A DNA stretch of 13,998 bases, from NCBI GenBank assembly GCA_014061035.1, contig JACGMN010000137.1:1-13998 (forward strand). Reading direction: 5' to 3'. This DNA is from Candidatus Methanophagales archaeon (lineage in GTDB: Archaea; Halobacteriota; Syntropharchaeia; Alkanophagales; Methanospirareceae). A program made the translations under genes and the position numbers. The notes below the pieces were generated by a model, which saw only the letters and a list, made by a program, of their open reading frames with translations, made no database searches and was not told where the DNA came from. Below are positions 1-7,224 of the stretch, piece by piece; the stretch's first letter is position 1, and each line of letters begins with the position of its first letter.

Positions 1-124
1 TTCTTATCGCGGTGGGCGCTTCTCTCGCGCCTTTTTTGAATGCGTTGCCGTCAAAAGGCACGCCCACCAATTCATACTTTGCTTTTTCCTTATCTGTCCT
101 TGATAGCGAACCTGAGAACTTCAT
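1..124 (-). CDS. Agmatinase/ureohydrolase-family protein, 5' end only (partial)
   Basis: The minus strand carries an open frame starting with ATG at 124-122 and running off the window edge. The 41 visible residues begin MKFSGSLSRTDKEKAKYEL and continue with VGVPFDGNAFKKGAREAPTAIR. The VGVPFD block followed by a KGxxxAPxAIR block is the N-terminal signature of the agmatinase/arginase (ureohydrolase) fold. The metal-binding His/Asp motifs would lie outside the window. The family hydrolyses agmatine to putrescine and urea, feeding archaeal polyamine synthesis. It starts 12 nt after the stop of the lipid reductase gene on the same strand, so the two are probably co-transcribed. A weak purine-rich stretch precedes the start. 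The family call is good; the exact substrate is inferred. Confidence 0.72.
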   Translation of the reverse strand, partial: MKFSGSLSRTDKEKAKYELVGVPFDGNAFKKGAREAPTAIR

Positions 125-136
125 AGAACCTTTCTT

Positions 137-1327
137 TTAAAAAATCAGTCGCGCAAAGCGAAAAAGTAGCCACGGATTCTTTTTTATCATTTCTTTCAAG
201 AACGTTCGTTCATGAAACTCTTTCATCCGTATTTCACCAGCCATTTCACGAAAAAATCTAACCTGATCTTGGCTGCTAATGCGCCATATAATATTCCATA
301 TCGTAAATCCTACTTCCAAAGCCTTACCAAATTCGCGCTTCCACCTCTTCTCATATTCCAGTAATCGCCGTCTCGAGACGTTCTTTTCATAGACCGCCTT
401 TGCGATGACGTCGCCAGCTATTGCACCACCTTGCACCGCCTGTAAAATGCCGCCGCCCGTAATAGGATTGACATGCCGTGCCGCATCACCGACTAAAACC
501 AGCCAGTTCATTACTGTCTCAAAGACCGGCCCGCTCATAGGTATCACCCCATACATCTCTGCAAGCACCTGACCATCAGGAAACCTATCGTTTACGAACG
601 CACGCAGATAATCGAGTGCACGGTGGCCTTCACCTGAGATATCCCCTCCTATCCCCAGCCCTACATTCGCGAGACCATCTCCTTTTGGAAATATCCAGGC
701 ATACCCACGCGGTGCAATTGCAATTGTACTATCAAAGATGGGTTTACAATTATCATTATCAACCTCAACGTTACAGATGAGGAACTGCGCACAGGTTGAA
801 ATCTCAGTTAGGCGCAGTCGTGTGTCAATGCCGCTCCATCTGCCGATATATGATTCCACGCCATCTGCACCTACTACGACATCTGCGAAGATACGCATAT
901 CTTCACCTGCAGAATTTACATACACGCCCTTCACATACCCGTCTTTTTTTATAACATCATACGCCCGTGTCTTCACGCGTACTTCTGCACCTGTATGCGC
1001 GGCTTGCTGTGCCAAAGACTTATCGAATAACCTTCTTTCAAGCACGTATCCCACTGCGTCTGAGCCGTCAGTCAATAATCTCACTTGCGAACCGCCGGGA
1101 CCATAGATGATAATTCCTTTCGGCATGGCGCATATCCATCGCGGATCAGTATCAACAAACCGCTCTATATGTCTGCTCACAAACTCAGCGCATTTCACTG
1201 GTAGACCGATCTCCGTATTGCGTTCGATTAGCAGAACATCTAATCCCTTTTCCGCCACGGTCTTCGCAGTTACACTGCCTGCCGGTCCCGCACCTATCAC
1301 GAGAACGTCATATCTCTCCTCTTTCAT
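137..1327 (-). CDS. Geranylgeranyl reductase family FAD-dependent oxidoreductase (digeranylgeranylglycerophospholipid reductase type)
   Basis: This 396-residue flavoprotein has an N-terminal FAD-binding Rossmann motif (VIGAGPAGS, residues 10-18), then IERNTEIGLPVKCAEFV (residues 35-50) with a Cys at 46 in the position of the GxPxxC motif of geranylgeranyl reductases. A second FAD motif (ADGVESYIGRW) follows, then GDAARHVNPITGGGI near residue 280. Length is normal for the family, which saturates the isoprenoid chains of archaeal ether lipids or of quinones at the membrane. Archaeal genomes carry several paralogues, so the exact substrate is not fixed. The gene is divergent from kae1 and lies just upstream of an agmatinase-like gene. 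ATG at 1327 gives the typical start just before the Rossmann fold; only a weak ribosome binding site is seen. Confidence 0.87.
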   Translation of the reverse strand: MKEERYDVLVIGAGPAGSVTAKTVAEKGLDVLLIERNTEIGLPVKCAEFVSRHIERFVDTDPRWICAMPKGIIIYGPGGSQVRLLTDGSDAVGYVLERRLFDKSLAQQAAHTGAEVRVKTRAYDVIKKDGYVKGVYVNSAGEDMRIFADVVVGADGVESYIGRWSGIDTRLRLTEISTCAQFLICNVEVDNDNCKPIFDSTIAIAPRGYAWIFPKGDGLANVGLGIGGDISGEGHRALDYLRAFVNDRFPDGQVLAEMYGVIPMSGPVFETVMNWLVLVGDAARHVNPITGGGILQAVQGGAIAGDVIAKAVYEKNVSRRRLLEYEKRWKREFGKALEVGFTIWNIIWRISSQDQVRFFREMAGEIRMKEFHERTFLKEMIKKNPWLLFRFARLIF

Positions 1328-1469
1328 CTGACTCTAATTCTGCACTATGGCTAGTAGCTATGAAGTTTAGTTGAAGGTGAACATTAACTTAACATATTTG
1401 ATTGCAGCACGAAATTTAAATCTTTTAACGCCATATTATATCCCCCATTTACTCATTATTTAATGATAT

Positions 1470-1507
1470 CATAGCCTAAAACAAAATGCATAGCCTAAAA
1501 CAAGATG
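1470..1507 (+). repeat. 19-bp tandem duplication that includes the kae1 start codon
   Basis: CATAGCCTAAAACAAAATG (1470-1488) is followed directly by a second copy differing by one base (1489-1507), whose last three bases are the kae1 ATG. The first copy therefore carries an extra ATG at 1486 in a different frame, which opens a 13-codon reading frame ending at a TGA inside kae1. A TATA-like TTTAAT lies at about 1459-1464 and no Shine-Dalgarno motif is present, which suggests a leaderless or very short-leader transcript. Confidence 0.8.
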
Positions 1508-2548
1508 ACGATCATCTTAGGGTTTGAAGGAACCGCATGGAATCTCAGCGTTGCACTCGTCAACGAGGAGCGCGTGCTATACGAAGCTGAATCAACCTAT
1601 GAACCTAAATACGGGGGTATTCATCCACGAGAAGCGGCACACCATCACGCAGCCGAGTTAAAAAATGTAGTCTTACGCGCGTTAAGAGGTGCAAAAGAAG
1701 AAGAGAAAGAGGGGTTTTCATTGGACCGTATAGCTGCAATTTCATTCTCACAGGGACCTGGCATGGGTCCGTGTCTCAGAACTGTAGCTACGGCGGCACG
1801 AGCGCTCGCGATAACGCTAAAAATACCGTTAATCGGTGTCAATCACTGCATCGCGCATATAGAGATCGGAAGATGGCGCTGTGGAGCGAAAGACCCGGTG
1901 GTGTTATACGTTAGTGGTGCGAACTCGCAAGTACTGGCATATCGATCTGGACGATACCGTGTCTTAGGAGAAACGCTGGATATTGGAATAGGAAACGCTC
2001 TGGACAAATTCGCTCGCTATCTCGGACTCTCTCATCCGGGTGGTCCAAAGATAGAGGAATTGGCGAAATCCCGCGGTACGAACTATAGATATATGCCGTA
2101 TATAGTAAAAGGAATGGATTTCTCCTTTTCCGGGCTGACCACAGCCGCTAAGGACGCTATAGGGCGGCATCCGGATGCGAAGGCAGATATTTGTTATTCT
2201 TTTCAGGAGACTGCATTTGCTATGCTCACTGAGGTAACAGAGCGTGCTATGGCACATTGCGGTAAAGACGAGATCTTATTAGTAGGTGGAGTAGGAGCGA
2301 ACCGCAGATTGCAGCAGATGCTCAGGACGATGTCTGAGGACAGAGGAGCGCGGTTTAATGTACCGGAGAAGAGATATTTGAAGGATAACGGCTCAATGAT
2401 TGCGTATCTTGGACTGCTAATGCTCAAAACCGGTGCCACAATATCGATTGAGGAATCCCAAATTAAGCCAAATTATAGACCTGATGACGTTCCTGTCACG
2501 TGGCGTGGAGAGATTGAGAAGAAAAGAGGAAATAGCGAAGAACGTTGA
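1505..2548 (+). CDS. kae1: KEOPS complex subunit Kae1, tRNA N6-threonylcarbamoyladenosine transferase
   Basis: Kae1 transfers the threonylcarbamoyl group from threonylcarbamoyl-AMP to A37 of tRNAs reading ANN codons, as the catalytic subunit of the KEOPS complex. The 347 residues show the family order: GFEGTAWNLSVAL at the N-terminus, HPREAAHHHAAEL (40-52), SQGPGMGPCLR (82-92), GVNHCIAH with metal ligands His114 and His118, YVSGANSQVLAY, a GIGNALDKFARYLGL block, GGVGANRR, and DNGSMIAYLG with the metal ligand Asp at about 294. Length matches stand-alone archaeal Kae1, so there is no fused Bud32 kinase. It overlaps the fumarase beta subunit by TTGA, so they are translated from one mRNA. The start lies in a tandem duplication and no ribosome binding site is seen. 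Confidence 0.96.
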   Translation: MTIILGFEGTAWNLSVALVNEERVLYEAESTYEPKYGGIHPREAAHHHAAELKNVVLRALRGAKEEEKEGFSLDRIAAISFSQGPGMGPCLRTVATAARALAITLKIPLIGVNHCIAHIEIGRWRCGAKDPVVLYVSGANSQVLAYRSGRYRVLGETLDIGIGNALDKFARYLGLSHPGGPKIEELAKSRGTNYRYMPYIVKGMDFSFSGLTTAAKDAIGRHPDAKADICYSFQETAFAMLTEVTERAMAHCGKDEILLVGGVGANRRLQQMLRTMSEDRGARFNVPEKRYLKDNGSMIAYLGLLMLKTGATISIEESQIKPNYRPDDVPVTWRGEIEKKRGNSEER

Positions 2549-3225
2549 AGAAGAAAATAACCACTCCGGTACTGGAAGAGGAACTAAAGAAGTTGCGGGT
2601 TCGTGAGATCGTCTACCTCAGTGGCGATATCTACACCGCACGCGACAAAGCGTGTCAGCGTATCGTAGAATATACCGGTACCAACAGCCCTGGTACCGGC
2701 TCAGAAAAGGAGATACCTGTTCCAGAAGGTGCAGTACTATACCATTGCGGTCCGCTAATAAGAAGGAAGAGCAATGGCAATGGCAATGGCAATGTTGATG
2801 GCGATTGGGAAATTATAGCTGCAGGTCCCACGACAAGCTCGAGAATGGAAGAGACGTCGCAAGAGATAATAGAAAAGCTGCGGATTCGTGCTATAATAGG
2901 AAAAGGCGGAATGGGCGTTTCAACGATAGCAGCAATGCGAAAATATGGCTGCGTTTATCTCGCTATGATCGGCGGGGCTGCTGTTTTAGCCGCAAGATGC
3001 ATCAAACCGATAAAAGCGGTCTATTGGATCGATCTTGGTCTGGCTGAAGCGGTTTGGCATCTCCATGTCGAAGATTTCGGTCCCCTTATTGTTTGCATAG
3101 ATACAAGCGGTAATAGCTTGTACGAAGAAATAGCGGAAGAAGCGAGACGAAAAGTCCTTGATTTGGCGCAGACTTACACCCACACCGACGATGAAAATAT
3201 TGATACAGTCTATAAAAATGGCTAA
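2545..3225 (+). CDS. fumB: Class I fumarate hydratase, beta (C-terminal) subunit
   Basis: The beta subunit of two-subunit class I fumarases (also the L(+)-tartrate dehydratase family) pairs with an Fe-S alpha subunit to interconvert fumarate and malate. Family blocks are TTPVLEEELKKLRVREIVYLSGDIYTARDKA (residues 6-36), WEIIAAGPTTSSRM (about 88-101), IIGKGGMG (about 118-125) and a C-terminal AVYWIDLGLAEAVWHLHVEDFGPLIV block. The start is TTG at 2545, overlapping the kae1 stop (TTGA); homology reaches the first residues and AAGAGG lies about 15 nt upstream. Residues 76-87 (SNGNGNGNVDGD) are a low-complexity insertion in the loop before AGPTTS, and 226 residues is somewhat long for the family. 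No alpha subunit lies in the window. Tartrate dehydratase is the alternative, less likely in an archaeon. Confidence 0.92.
   Translation: MKKKITTPVLEEELKKLRVREIVYLSGDIYTARDKACQRIVEYTGTNSPGTGSEKEIPVPEGAVLYHCGPLIRRKSNGNGNGNVDGDWEIIAAGPTTSSRMEETSQEIIEKLRIRAIIGKGGMGVSTIAAMRKYGCVYLAMIGGAAVLAARCIKPIKAVYWIDLGLAEAVWHLHVEDFGPLIVCIDTSGNSLYEEIAEEARRKVLDLAQTYTHTDDENIDTVYKNG
2770..2805 (+). repeat. AATGGC hexanucleotide repeat inside fumB
   Basis: Alternating AAT and GGC codons (2773-2793), degrading to GTT-GAT-GGC-GAT, encode the Asn-Gly stretch at residues 76-87 of the fumarase beta subunit. The reading frame is kept. It resembles the Gly/Ser tracts in pyrB and the TatD gene of this window. Confidence 0.75.
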
Positions 3226-3296
3226 TCCCACCCACCAGTCAAAAGAAAAAATCACTGTAAATCTTTCTCTTGAATATACAAGGGAAGGGATAAAAT

Positions 3297-3327
3297 CCTT
3301 ATTATCTGCGTTCATCTGCGTGTAATT
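3297..3327. repeat. Degenerate intergenic repeat (ATCTGCGTTCATCTGCGTG type)
   Basis: Two ATCTGCGT units lie in the 132-bp gap between the converging fumB and aconitase genes. From general experience this motif recurs in intergenic DNA of uncultivated archaea and bacteria. No other copy is in this window, so repeat status rests on recall and the internal duplication. Confidence 0.4.
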
Positions 3328-3343
3328 TAGAAATTAGGATCTA

Positions 3344-3386
3344 GAATTTTTATATGTCTAACCGTGTGAACCCTGAACCCTGAGCC
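3344..3386. repeat. Heptamer repeat fragment with TTAGACATATA core, overlapping the aconitase 3' end
   Basis: Read on the minus strand, the segment carries GGGTTCA heptamers, then CACGGTTAGACATATA followed by AAAAATTC. The same junction (GGTTAGACATATAA) is at 8816-8829 in the larger repeat element. Here the core is uninterrupted, whereas at 8830-8936 it is split by a mini-element. The heptamers encode the last residues of aconitase (RVQGSHG), and the TAG in GGTTAGAC is its stop codon. Only one heptamer arm is present, so this is a partial copy. Confidence 0.6.
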
Positions 3387-5259
3387 TCTGTCTCACCCAG
3401 GACAGTTTACCCCCCGCTATCAATATTTCAATATCATGCATTGAAAGGTCATGCGTAAGCTCAATCTCACTCCCTTTTGTCAGATTTATAAGCCTGAGAC
3501 CATTCCGATCCTGCAATTCCTCCCGCTTTATAGCTATCTTTAACCTATCCGCTATATCTATGCAATCGTAGTCCGCGTGATTCTTAAATCTTAAAGGTAC
3601 TATTCCAAAGTTTATCAAGTTTGCTAAATGAATGCGAGCGAAAGATTTGACGATGACTGCCTTAACGCCGAGATACTTAGGTGCAAGAGCTGCATGCTCT
3701 CTGCTCGAGCCCTGCCCGTAGTTCTCACCGCCAATTATGAATCCGCCACCTTTCTCTAGAGCCCGTCTTGGAAACTCCGGATCGATCGCATTGAAGACAA
3801 ACTCTGATATTCCTGGTATATTACTCCTCATAGAGAGGGTCTTTGCTCCCGCTGGTATGATATCGTCTGTAGTGATATTATCTCCGAGTTTGAGGAGTAC
3901 CTCGCCTTCCAGAGTATCAGGCAATAACGGGAAATCAGGCAGTGGCTTGATGTTTCTCCCCCGGAATATCTCTACTTTTGCAGCTTCTCTTGGCGGATAT
4001 GGACGTATAATCATATTGTCATTGATTATAAACCGTGACGGCATTTCTATCGCGGGATAATCTCCGAGATCACGAGGGTCTGTAAGAACGCCTTTGATCG
4101 CCGTTGCCGCCGCGACTTCCGGGCTCACAAGGTATATCTCTGCGTCCTCTGTTCCACTCCTGCCCTTGAAGTTCCTGTTGAATGTCCGTACAGATACAGC
4201 GCCAGAAGACGGTGCCGCTCCTACGCCTATGCAGGGACCGCAGGTGTTCTCAAGTATTCTTGCACCCGCCGCTACAAGATACTGCATCTCTTTGCTCTCA
4301 ATTAGGTGCTCTACGACCTGCCGTGAGCCAGGATTTATAGTAAGATGCAAATTATCTGCAATAGTATGCCCTTTCAATATATTAGCCACTATTTTGAAGT
4401 CGCGTAAGGATGAATTGGTACATGAGCCAATCGCTACTTGCTGCACCGCGAGCCCTGGTCCATTTCCTCCTCCTGTTGCAATCTCACGAACCGGCTTGAC
4501 CTTTCCCGGACTGTGCGGAATAGCTACAAGTGGCTCTAATTCACTCAAATCTATCACGATTATCTTGCTGTATCCTGATTCTGCATCTTTATCTGCCTCA
4601 AGCGGAATCCAGTCGCTGCCACGCGCCTGTGCCTCCAAGAATGCTTTTGTCACCTCGTCGCTTGGAAATACGCTTGTCGTTGCTCCTGTTTCGGTACCCA
4701 TATTAGCTATTGTCGCACGCTCGGGTACGTTAAGAGTCTTGACTCCTGGACCAAAGTATTCAAGTACCTTTCCAACCCCGCCTTTAACACCTATCCTGCG
4801 AAGGACCTCCAGTATGACGTCCTTGGCAGATACCCAATCACAGAGTTTTCCGGTCAGTTTCACACCTACGATCTCAGGATACTTAATTCTGTACGGCATC
4901 CCTGCCATAGCAACTGCTACATCTAAGCCACCGGCACCTATCGCGAATGCGCCTATACCGCCCGCGGTAGGTGTGTGGCTGTCAGAACCGATCAGTGTCT
5001 TACCCGGAGATGCAAACCGTTCCAGATGGAGCTGGTGGCATATACCATTACCGGGACGGGAGAAGAACAGACCGTATCTCTTTGCCGTAGATTGCAGGTA
5101 ACGATGGTCATCAGAATTCTTAAAATCTGTTTGGAGCGTATTGTGGTCGATGTAGCTGACACTCAACTCTGTTCTGACTCTGGGTATACCTATTGCCTCG
5201 AATTGCAGATGAGCTATGGTACCTGTTGCATCCTGCGTAAGCGTCTGATCGATCTTCAA
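3358..5259 (-). CDS. acnA: Aconitate hydratase (Aquifex/archaeal type); true N-terminus probably extends to about 5352
   Basis: Aconitase isomerises citrate and isocitrate with a [4Fe-4S] cluster. Family blocks include KIDQTLTQDATGT, GSDSHTPTAGGIGAFAIGAGGLDVAVAM, IGSCTNSS (Cys280) and ENTCGPCIGVG (Cys340, Cys343) for the cluster ligands, and the C-terminal swivel domain with GDNITTDDIIPAG and NYGQGSSREHAALAPKYLGVKAVI. Numbering is from TTG at 5259, the first standard start codon. However, the same frame continues upstream as VTEKILKAHI...PGEEVAL, which matches the usual aconitase N-terminus up to the spt5 stop, and no ATG, GTG or TTG exists before an in-frame TAG near 5384. The start codon is therefore unresolved. 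The last residues (RVQGSHG) and stop come from a heptamer repeat. It forms the tail of the ftsZ-secE-spt5 cluster. Confidence 0.93.
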   Translation of the reverse strand: MKIDQTLTQDATGTIAHLQFEAIGIPRVRTELSVSYIDHNTLQTDFKNSDDHRYLQSTAKRYGLFFSRPGNGICHQLHLERFASPGKTLIGSDSHTPTAGGIGAFAIGAGGLDVAVAMAGMPYRIKYPEIVGVKLTGKLCDWVSAKDVILEVLRRIGVKGGVGKVLEYFGPGVKTLNVPERATIANMGTETGATTSVFPSDEVTKAFLEAQARGSDWIPLEADKDAESGYSKIIVIDLSELEPLVAIPHSPGKVKPVREIATGGGNGPGLAVQQVAIGSCTNSSLRDFKIVANILKGHTIADNLHLTINPGSRQVVEHLIESKEMQYLVAAGARILENTCGPCIGVGAAPSSGAVSVRTFNRNFKGRSGTEDAEIYLVSPEVAAATAIKGVLTDPRDLGDYPAIEMPSRFIINDNMIIRPYPPREAAKVEIFRGRNIKPLPDFPLLPDTLEGEVLLKLGDNITTDDIIPAGAKTLSMRSNIPGISEFVFNAIDPEFPRRALEKGGGFIIGGENYGQGSSREHAALAPKYLGVKAVIVKSFARIHLANLINFGIVPLRFKNHADYDCIDIADRLKIAIKREELQDRNGLRLINLTKGSEIELTHDLSMHDIEILIAGGKLSWVRQRLRVQGSHG

Positions 5260-5348
5260 TGCAACCTCTTCGCCCGGAGCAGGACTTACATCTACGTCAA
5301 CGTCACCAGCCGCTGTATCTATATGCGCCTTCAGTATCTTCTCTGTAA

Positions 5349-5810
5349 CTAATCCGCCTCTTCTTTGCTCAATATCCGTACGCTATCACCCCTAACCGTG
5401 ATGGGTATCGGAACCATAGCATCGAATAGTTCAATAGTAACCTCTTCGTGCGTCTCGTCAACTTTCTTCACTCGTGCATGCCCACCCTTGAACGGTCCTG
5501 AGATTATCTCTATTATGTTCCCTTCTAATATGCCTGTTACTGATAGTTTCGGTATGAGGAAATGCGCAATCTCGTCTAAGCCCATATCTCCTTTGATCAA
5601 TCCACGTGTGTGCGGGATACTCTGAAGCATCTGTTCTACAACCTCTGGAAACTCGGCTTCTACCAGTACACACCCCCTTAGTTCATCAGGCACCAATATC
5701 GCTTTTAATCCATGTTCACTGATAGGTTTCTCTTTTATTGTGCCCTCTATCATTGCCGCTACTGCCTGTTCCTGATTGACCGTTGTTTTTACTGCAATTA
5801 TTCTGCTCAT
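5349..5810 (-). CDS. spt5: Transcription elongation factor Spt5 (archaeal NusG homologue)
   Basis: Spt5 binds the RNA polymerase clamp with Spt4 and keeps the enzyme on the template. The 153 residues hold an N-terminal NGN domain (IIAVKTTVNQEQAVAAMI near the start, then LVEAEFPEVVEQMLQSIPHTRGLI) and a C-terminal KOW domain (LEGNIIEIISGPFKGGHARVKKVD, about 96-119). The two-domain size is normal for archaea. It starts 9 nt after the secE stop, the usual archaeal pairing, and its TAG stop overlaps the aconitase reading frame. In many archaea ribosomal protein L11 follows this gene; here an aconitase does. No clear ribosome binding site, so translation probably depends on coupling to secE. Confidence 0.94.
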   Translation of the reverse strand: MSRIIAVKTTVNQEQAVAAMIEGTIKEKPISEHGLKAILVPDELRGCVLVEAEFPEVVEQMLQSIPHTRGLIKGDMGLDEIAHFLIPKLSVTGILEGNIIEIISGPFKGGHARVKKVDETHEEVTIELFDAMVPIPITVRGDSVRILSKEEAD

Positions 5811-5819
5811 AGCTATAGC

Positions 5820-6008
5820 TCACAACATCATAGGTAATACTGTCAGTAAGAGATAGATAGTGAAACCGATGAAACCTACAAGAGCCACTATAGCACCCGC
5901 GATCTTAGAAATCGTGAGAAATTCATCTCGGTTTGGTCTTCTAGCCAGCTTCAATATTCTCGTATATTCCTGTAACTTCTTCACCCTTTCTTTGTATTTT
6001 AGTTCCAT
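5820..6008 (-). CDS. secE: Preprotein translocase subunit SecE (Sec61-gamma type)
   Basis: SecE clamps the SecY channel in the membrane. The 62 residues match the short archaeal form: an amphipathic, basic N-terminal half (YKERVKKLQEYTRILKLARRPNRDEF) followed by one transmembrane helix of about 23 residues (from IAGAIVALVGFIGFTIYLLL). The helix is preceded by the conserved RPxxxEF-like segment of the family. It lies between ftsZ and spt5, a frequent archaeal arrangement that supports the call for such a short gene. No Shine-Dalgarno is evident upstream of the ATG. Confidence 0.9.
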   Translation of the reverse strand: MELKYKERVKKLQEYTRILKLARRPNRDEFLTISKIAGAIVALVGFIGFTIYLLLTVLPMML

Positions 6009-6082
6009 TCTATTGTTTATCCTCAGATGTATTTGTTTAGCTGTTGCATCTTGTATCCTGCATCATGCATCTTCATCGTACA
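6009..6082. repeat. ftsZ-secE spacer with dispersed repeat motif and GCATC-rich units
   Basis: The 74-bp spacer contains TGTATTTGTTTAGCTGTT (6028-6045), identical to 13900-13917 near tRNA-Arg. It is followed by imperfect GCATCTTG/TATCCTGCATC units up to about 6071. At both sites the shared motif is followed by short degenerate direct repeats, which suggests a second dispersed repeat family. Confidence 0.55.
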
Positions 6083-7153
6083 CTAACGCACTATCTCAAT
6101 ACCAAATCGCTCCTTCTTTACATCTTTCCTCGCATAAATTTGCTCTGATTTTACTCCGGTCACGATTAGTAAAGTTCTTATCATATTCTTCAGCTCCGGA
6201 CTCACCTGTACGCCCCATATAATCCGTGCATCAGAATTCATCATCTTGTAAACTTCCTGAAGTGCTCCTTCTGCTTCTTCTACGGTCATATCCTCTCCAC
6301 CTGTTACGTTTACCAGTGCAGCTTTCGCATTAGAGACTTCGACCTCGAGCAACGGAGAGCTTACTGCCTTTCTTACTGATTCTATTGCTTTATTCTGTCC
6401 GTCCGCTTCTCCGAATCCGATCATCGCCATACCGCCATCTTTCATCACCGTCCGCACATCCGCGAAGTCAAGATTTATCAGACCCGGTTTTGTTATCAAC
6501 TCTGTCAGTCCCTTAACAGCCCGCATCAATACATCATCCGCAACTTTAAAAGCTTCATTTAATGGCAATCGTGGCGCGACGTCCAATAGTTTGTCATTCG
6601 GTATCACAATCAACGTGTCGGTATTTTCACGCAGTTTCTCCAGTCCATACTCTGTGTTCTCTATCCTCACTTCACCTTCGGCACTAAACGGTAATGTTAC
6701 CACACCGATGGTAAGTGCTCCTGCGTCCTGCGCTTCTTGTGCTACCACGGGCGCTGATCCTGTCCCTGTTCCGCCGCCTAACCCACACGTAACGAATACC
6801 ATGTCTGCATCCTCGACCATCGATCTTATATCTGTCTCGTTCTCTCTTGCTGCTTCCTCGCCGATCCTTGGAATACTTCCTGCTCCAAGCCCCCGCGTTG
6901 TCCTCTTTCCTATCAGTAGCTTCCTCTCCACCTTCTTAAACAGTAAATCTTGCGCATCTGTGTTCAATGCGAAGAGTTCCGCACCAAAGATACCCTCTTC
7001 TGTCATCCGCTGTATCGTATTGGTCCCGCTCCCCCCGCATCCAATTACCTTTATTATGGTCCGTGCCCGTTCCAGGACTTCTTCCAATTCCTCAGCCTCC
7101 ATCGTTCTTAGTTCCTCGCTCGCATATACCGTTTCAGCCCCAATTTGCTTCAT
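6083..7153 (-). CDS. ftsZ: Cell division protein FtsZ
   Basis: FtsZ is the tubulin-like GTPase that assembles the division ring. In 356 residues the GTP-binding core begins with IKVIGCGGSGTNTIQRM (34-50), carries NTDAQDL (64-70), the tubulin signature GLGGGTGTG (124-132), and the catalytic T7 loop NLDFADVRTVM (227-237) with both acidic residues. The first 30 residues are an acidic, helical N-terminal extension common in archaeal FtsZ1. The C-terminus (IYARKDVKKERFGIEIV) is short, without a long linker. The ATG at 7153 is preceded by the strong site GGAAGGTGAG. It heads a minus-strand cluster with secE, spt5 and aconitase. Confidence 0.97.
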   Translation of the reverse strand: MKQIGAETVYASEELRTMEAEELEEVLERARTIIKVIGCGGSGTNTIQRMTEEGIFGAELFALNTDAQDLLFKKVERKLLIGKRTTRGLGAGSIPRIGEEAARENETDIRSMVEDADMVFVTCGLGGGTGTGSAPVVAQEAQDAGALTIGVVTLPFSAEGEVRIENTEYGLEKLRENTDTLIVIPNDKLLDVAPRLPLNEAFKVADDVLMRAVKGLTELITKPGLINLDFADVRTVMKDGGMAMIGFGEADGQNKAIESVRKAVSSPLLEVEVSNAKAALVNVTGGEDMTVEEAEGALQEVYKMMNSDARIIWGVQVSPELKNMIRTLLIVTGVKSEQIYARKDVKKERFGIEIVR

Positions 7154-7158
7154 CTTTT

Positions 7159-7168
7159 CTCACCTTCC
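7159..7168 (-). promoter_or_regulatory. Shine-Dalgarno site of ftsZ
   Basis: On the minus strand GGAAGGTGAG lies 5 nt before the ftsZ ATG. GGTGA pairs with the archaeal 16S 3' end and fixes the start at 7153. Confidence 0.75.
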
Positions 7169-7185
7169 ATCCATCTAATATTATT

Positions 7186-7209
7186 ACATAAAACTTTACA
7201 TAAAACTTT
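7186..7209. repeat. 12-bp perfect tandem duplication in the ftsZ promoter region
   Basis: ACATAAAACTTT occurs twice in succession. On the ftsZ-sense strand it reads AAAGTTTTATGT twice, an A/T-rich string that could hold the TATA box about 35-55 nt upstream of the start codon. Promoter function is inferred only. Confidence 0.55.
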
Positions 7210-7224
7210 TTCTCTGAAGTTTGA

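Noticed and set aside
1505..2548. Kae1-Bud32 fusion
   Set aside because: The protein ends shortly after the last Kae1 motif and the next gene is a fumarase subunit; no kinase domain is encoded.
4094..5101. 335-codon open frame on the plus strand
   Set aside because: It lies fully antisense to the aconitase gene, which has clear family motifs; its translation is Ser/Pro/Thr-rich shadow sequence with no recognisable domain.
6591..7178. 195-codon open frame antisense to ftsZ
   Set aside because: Shadow of ftsZ codon usage; Ser/Pro-rich translation without family features.
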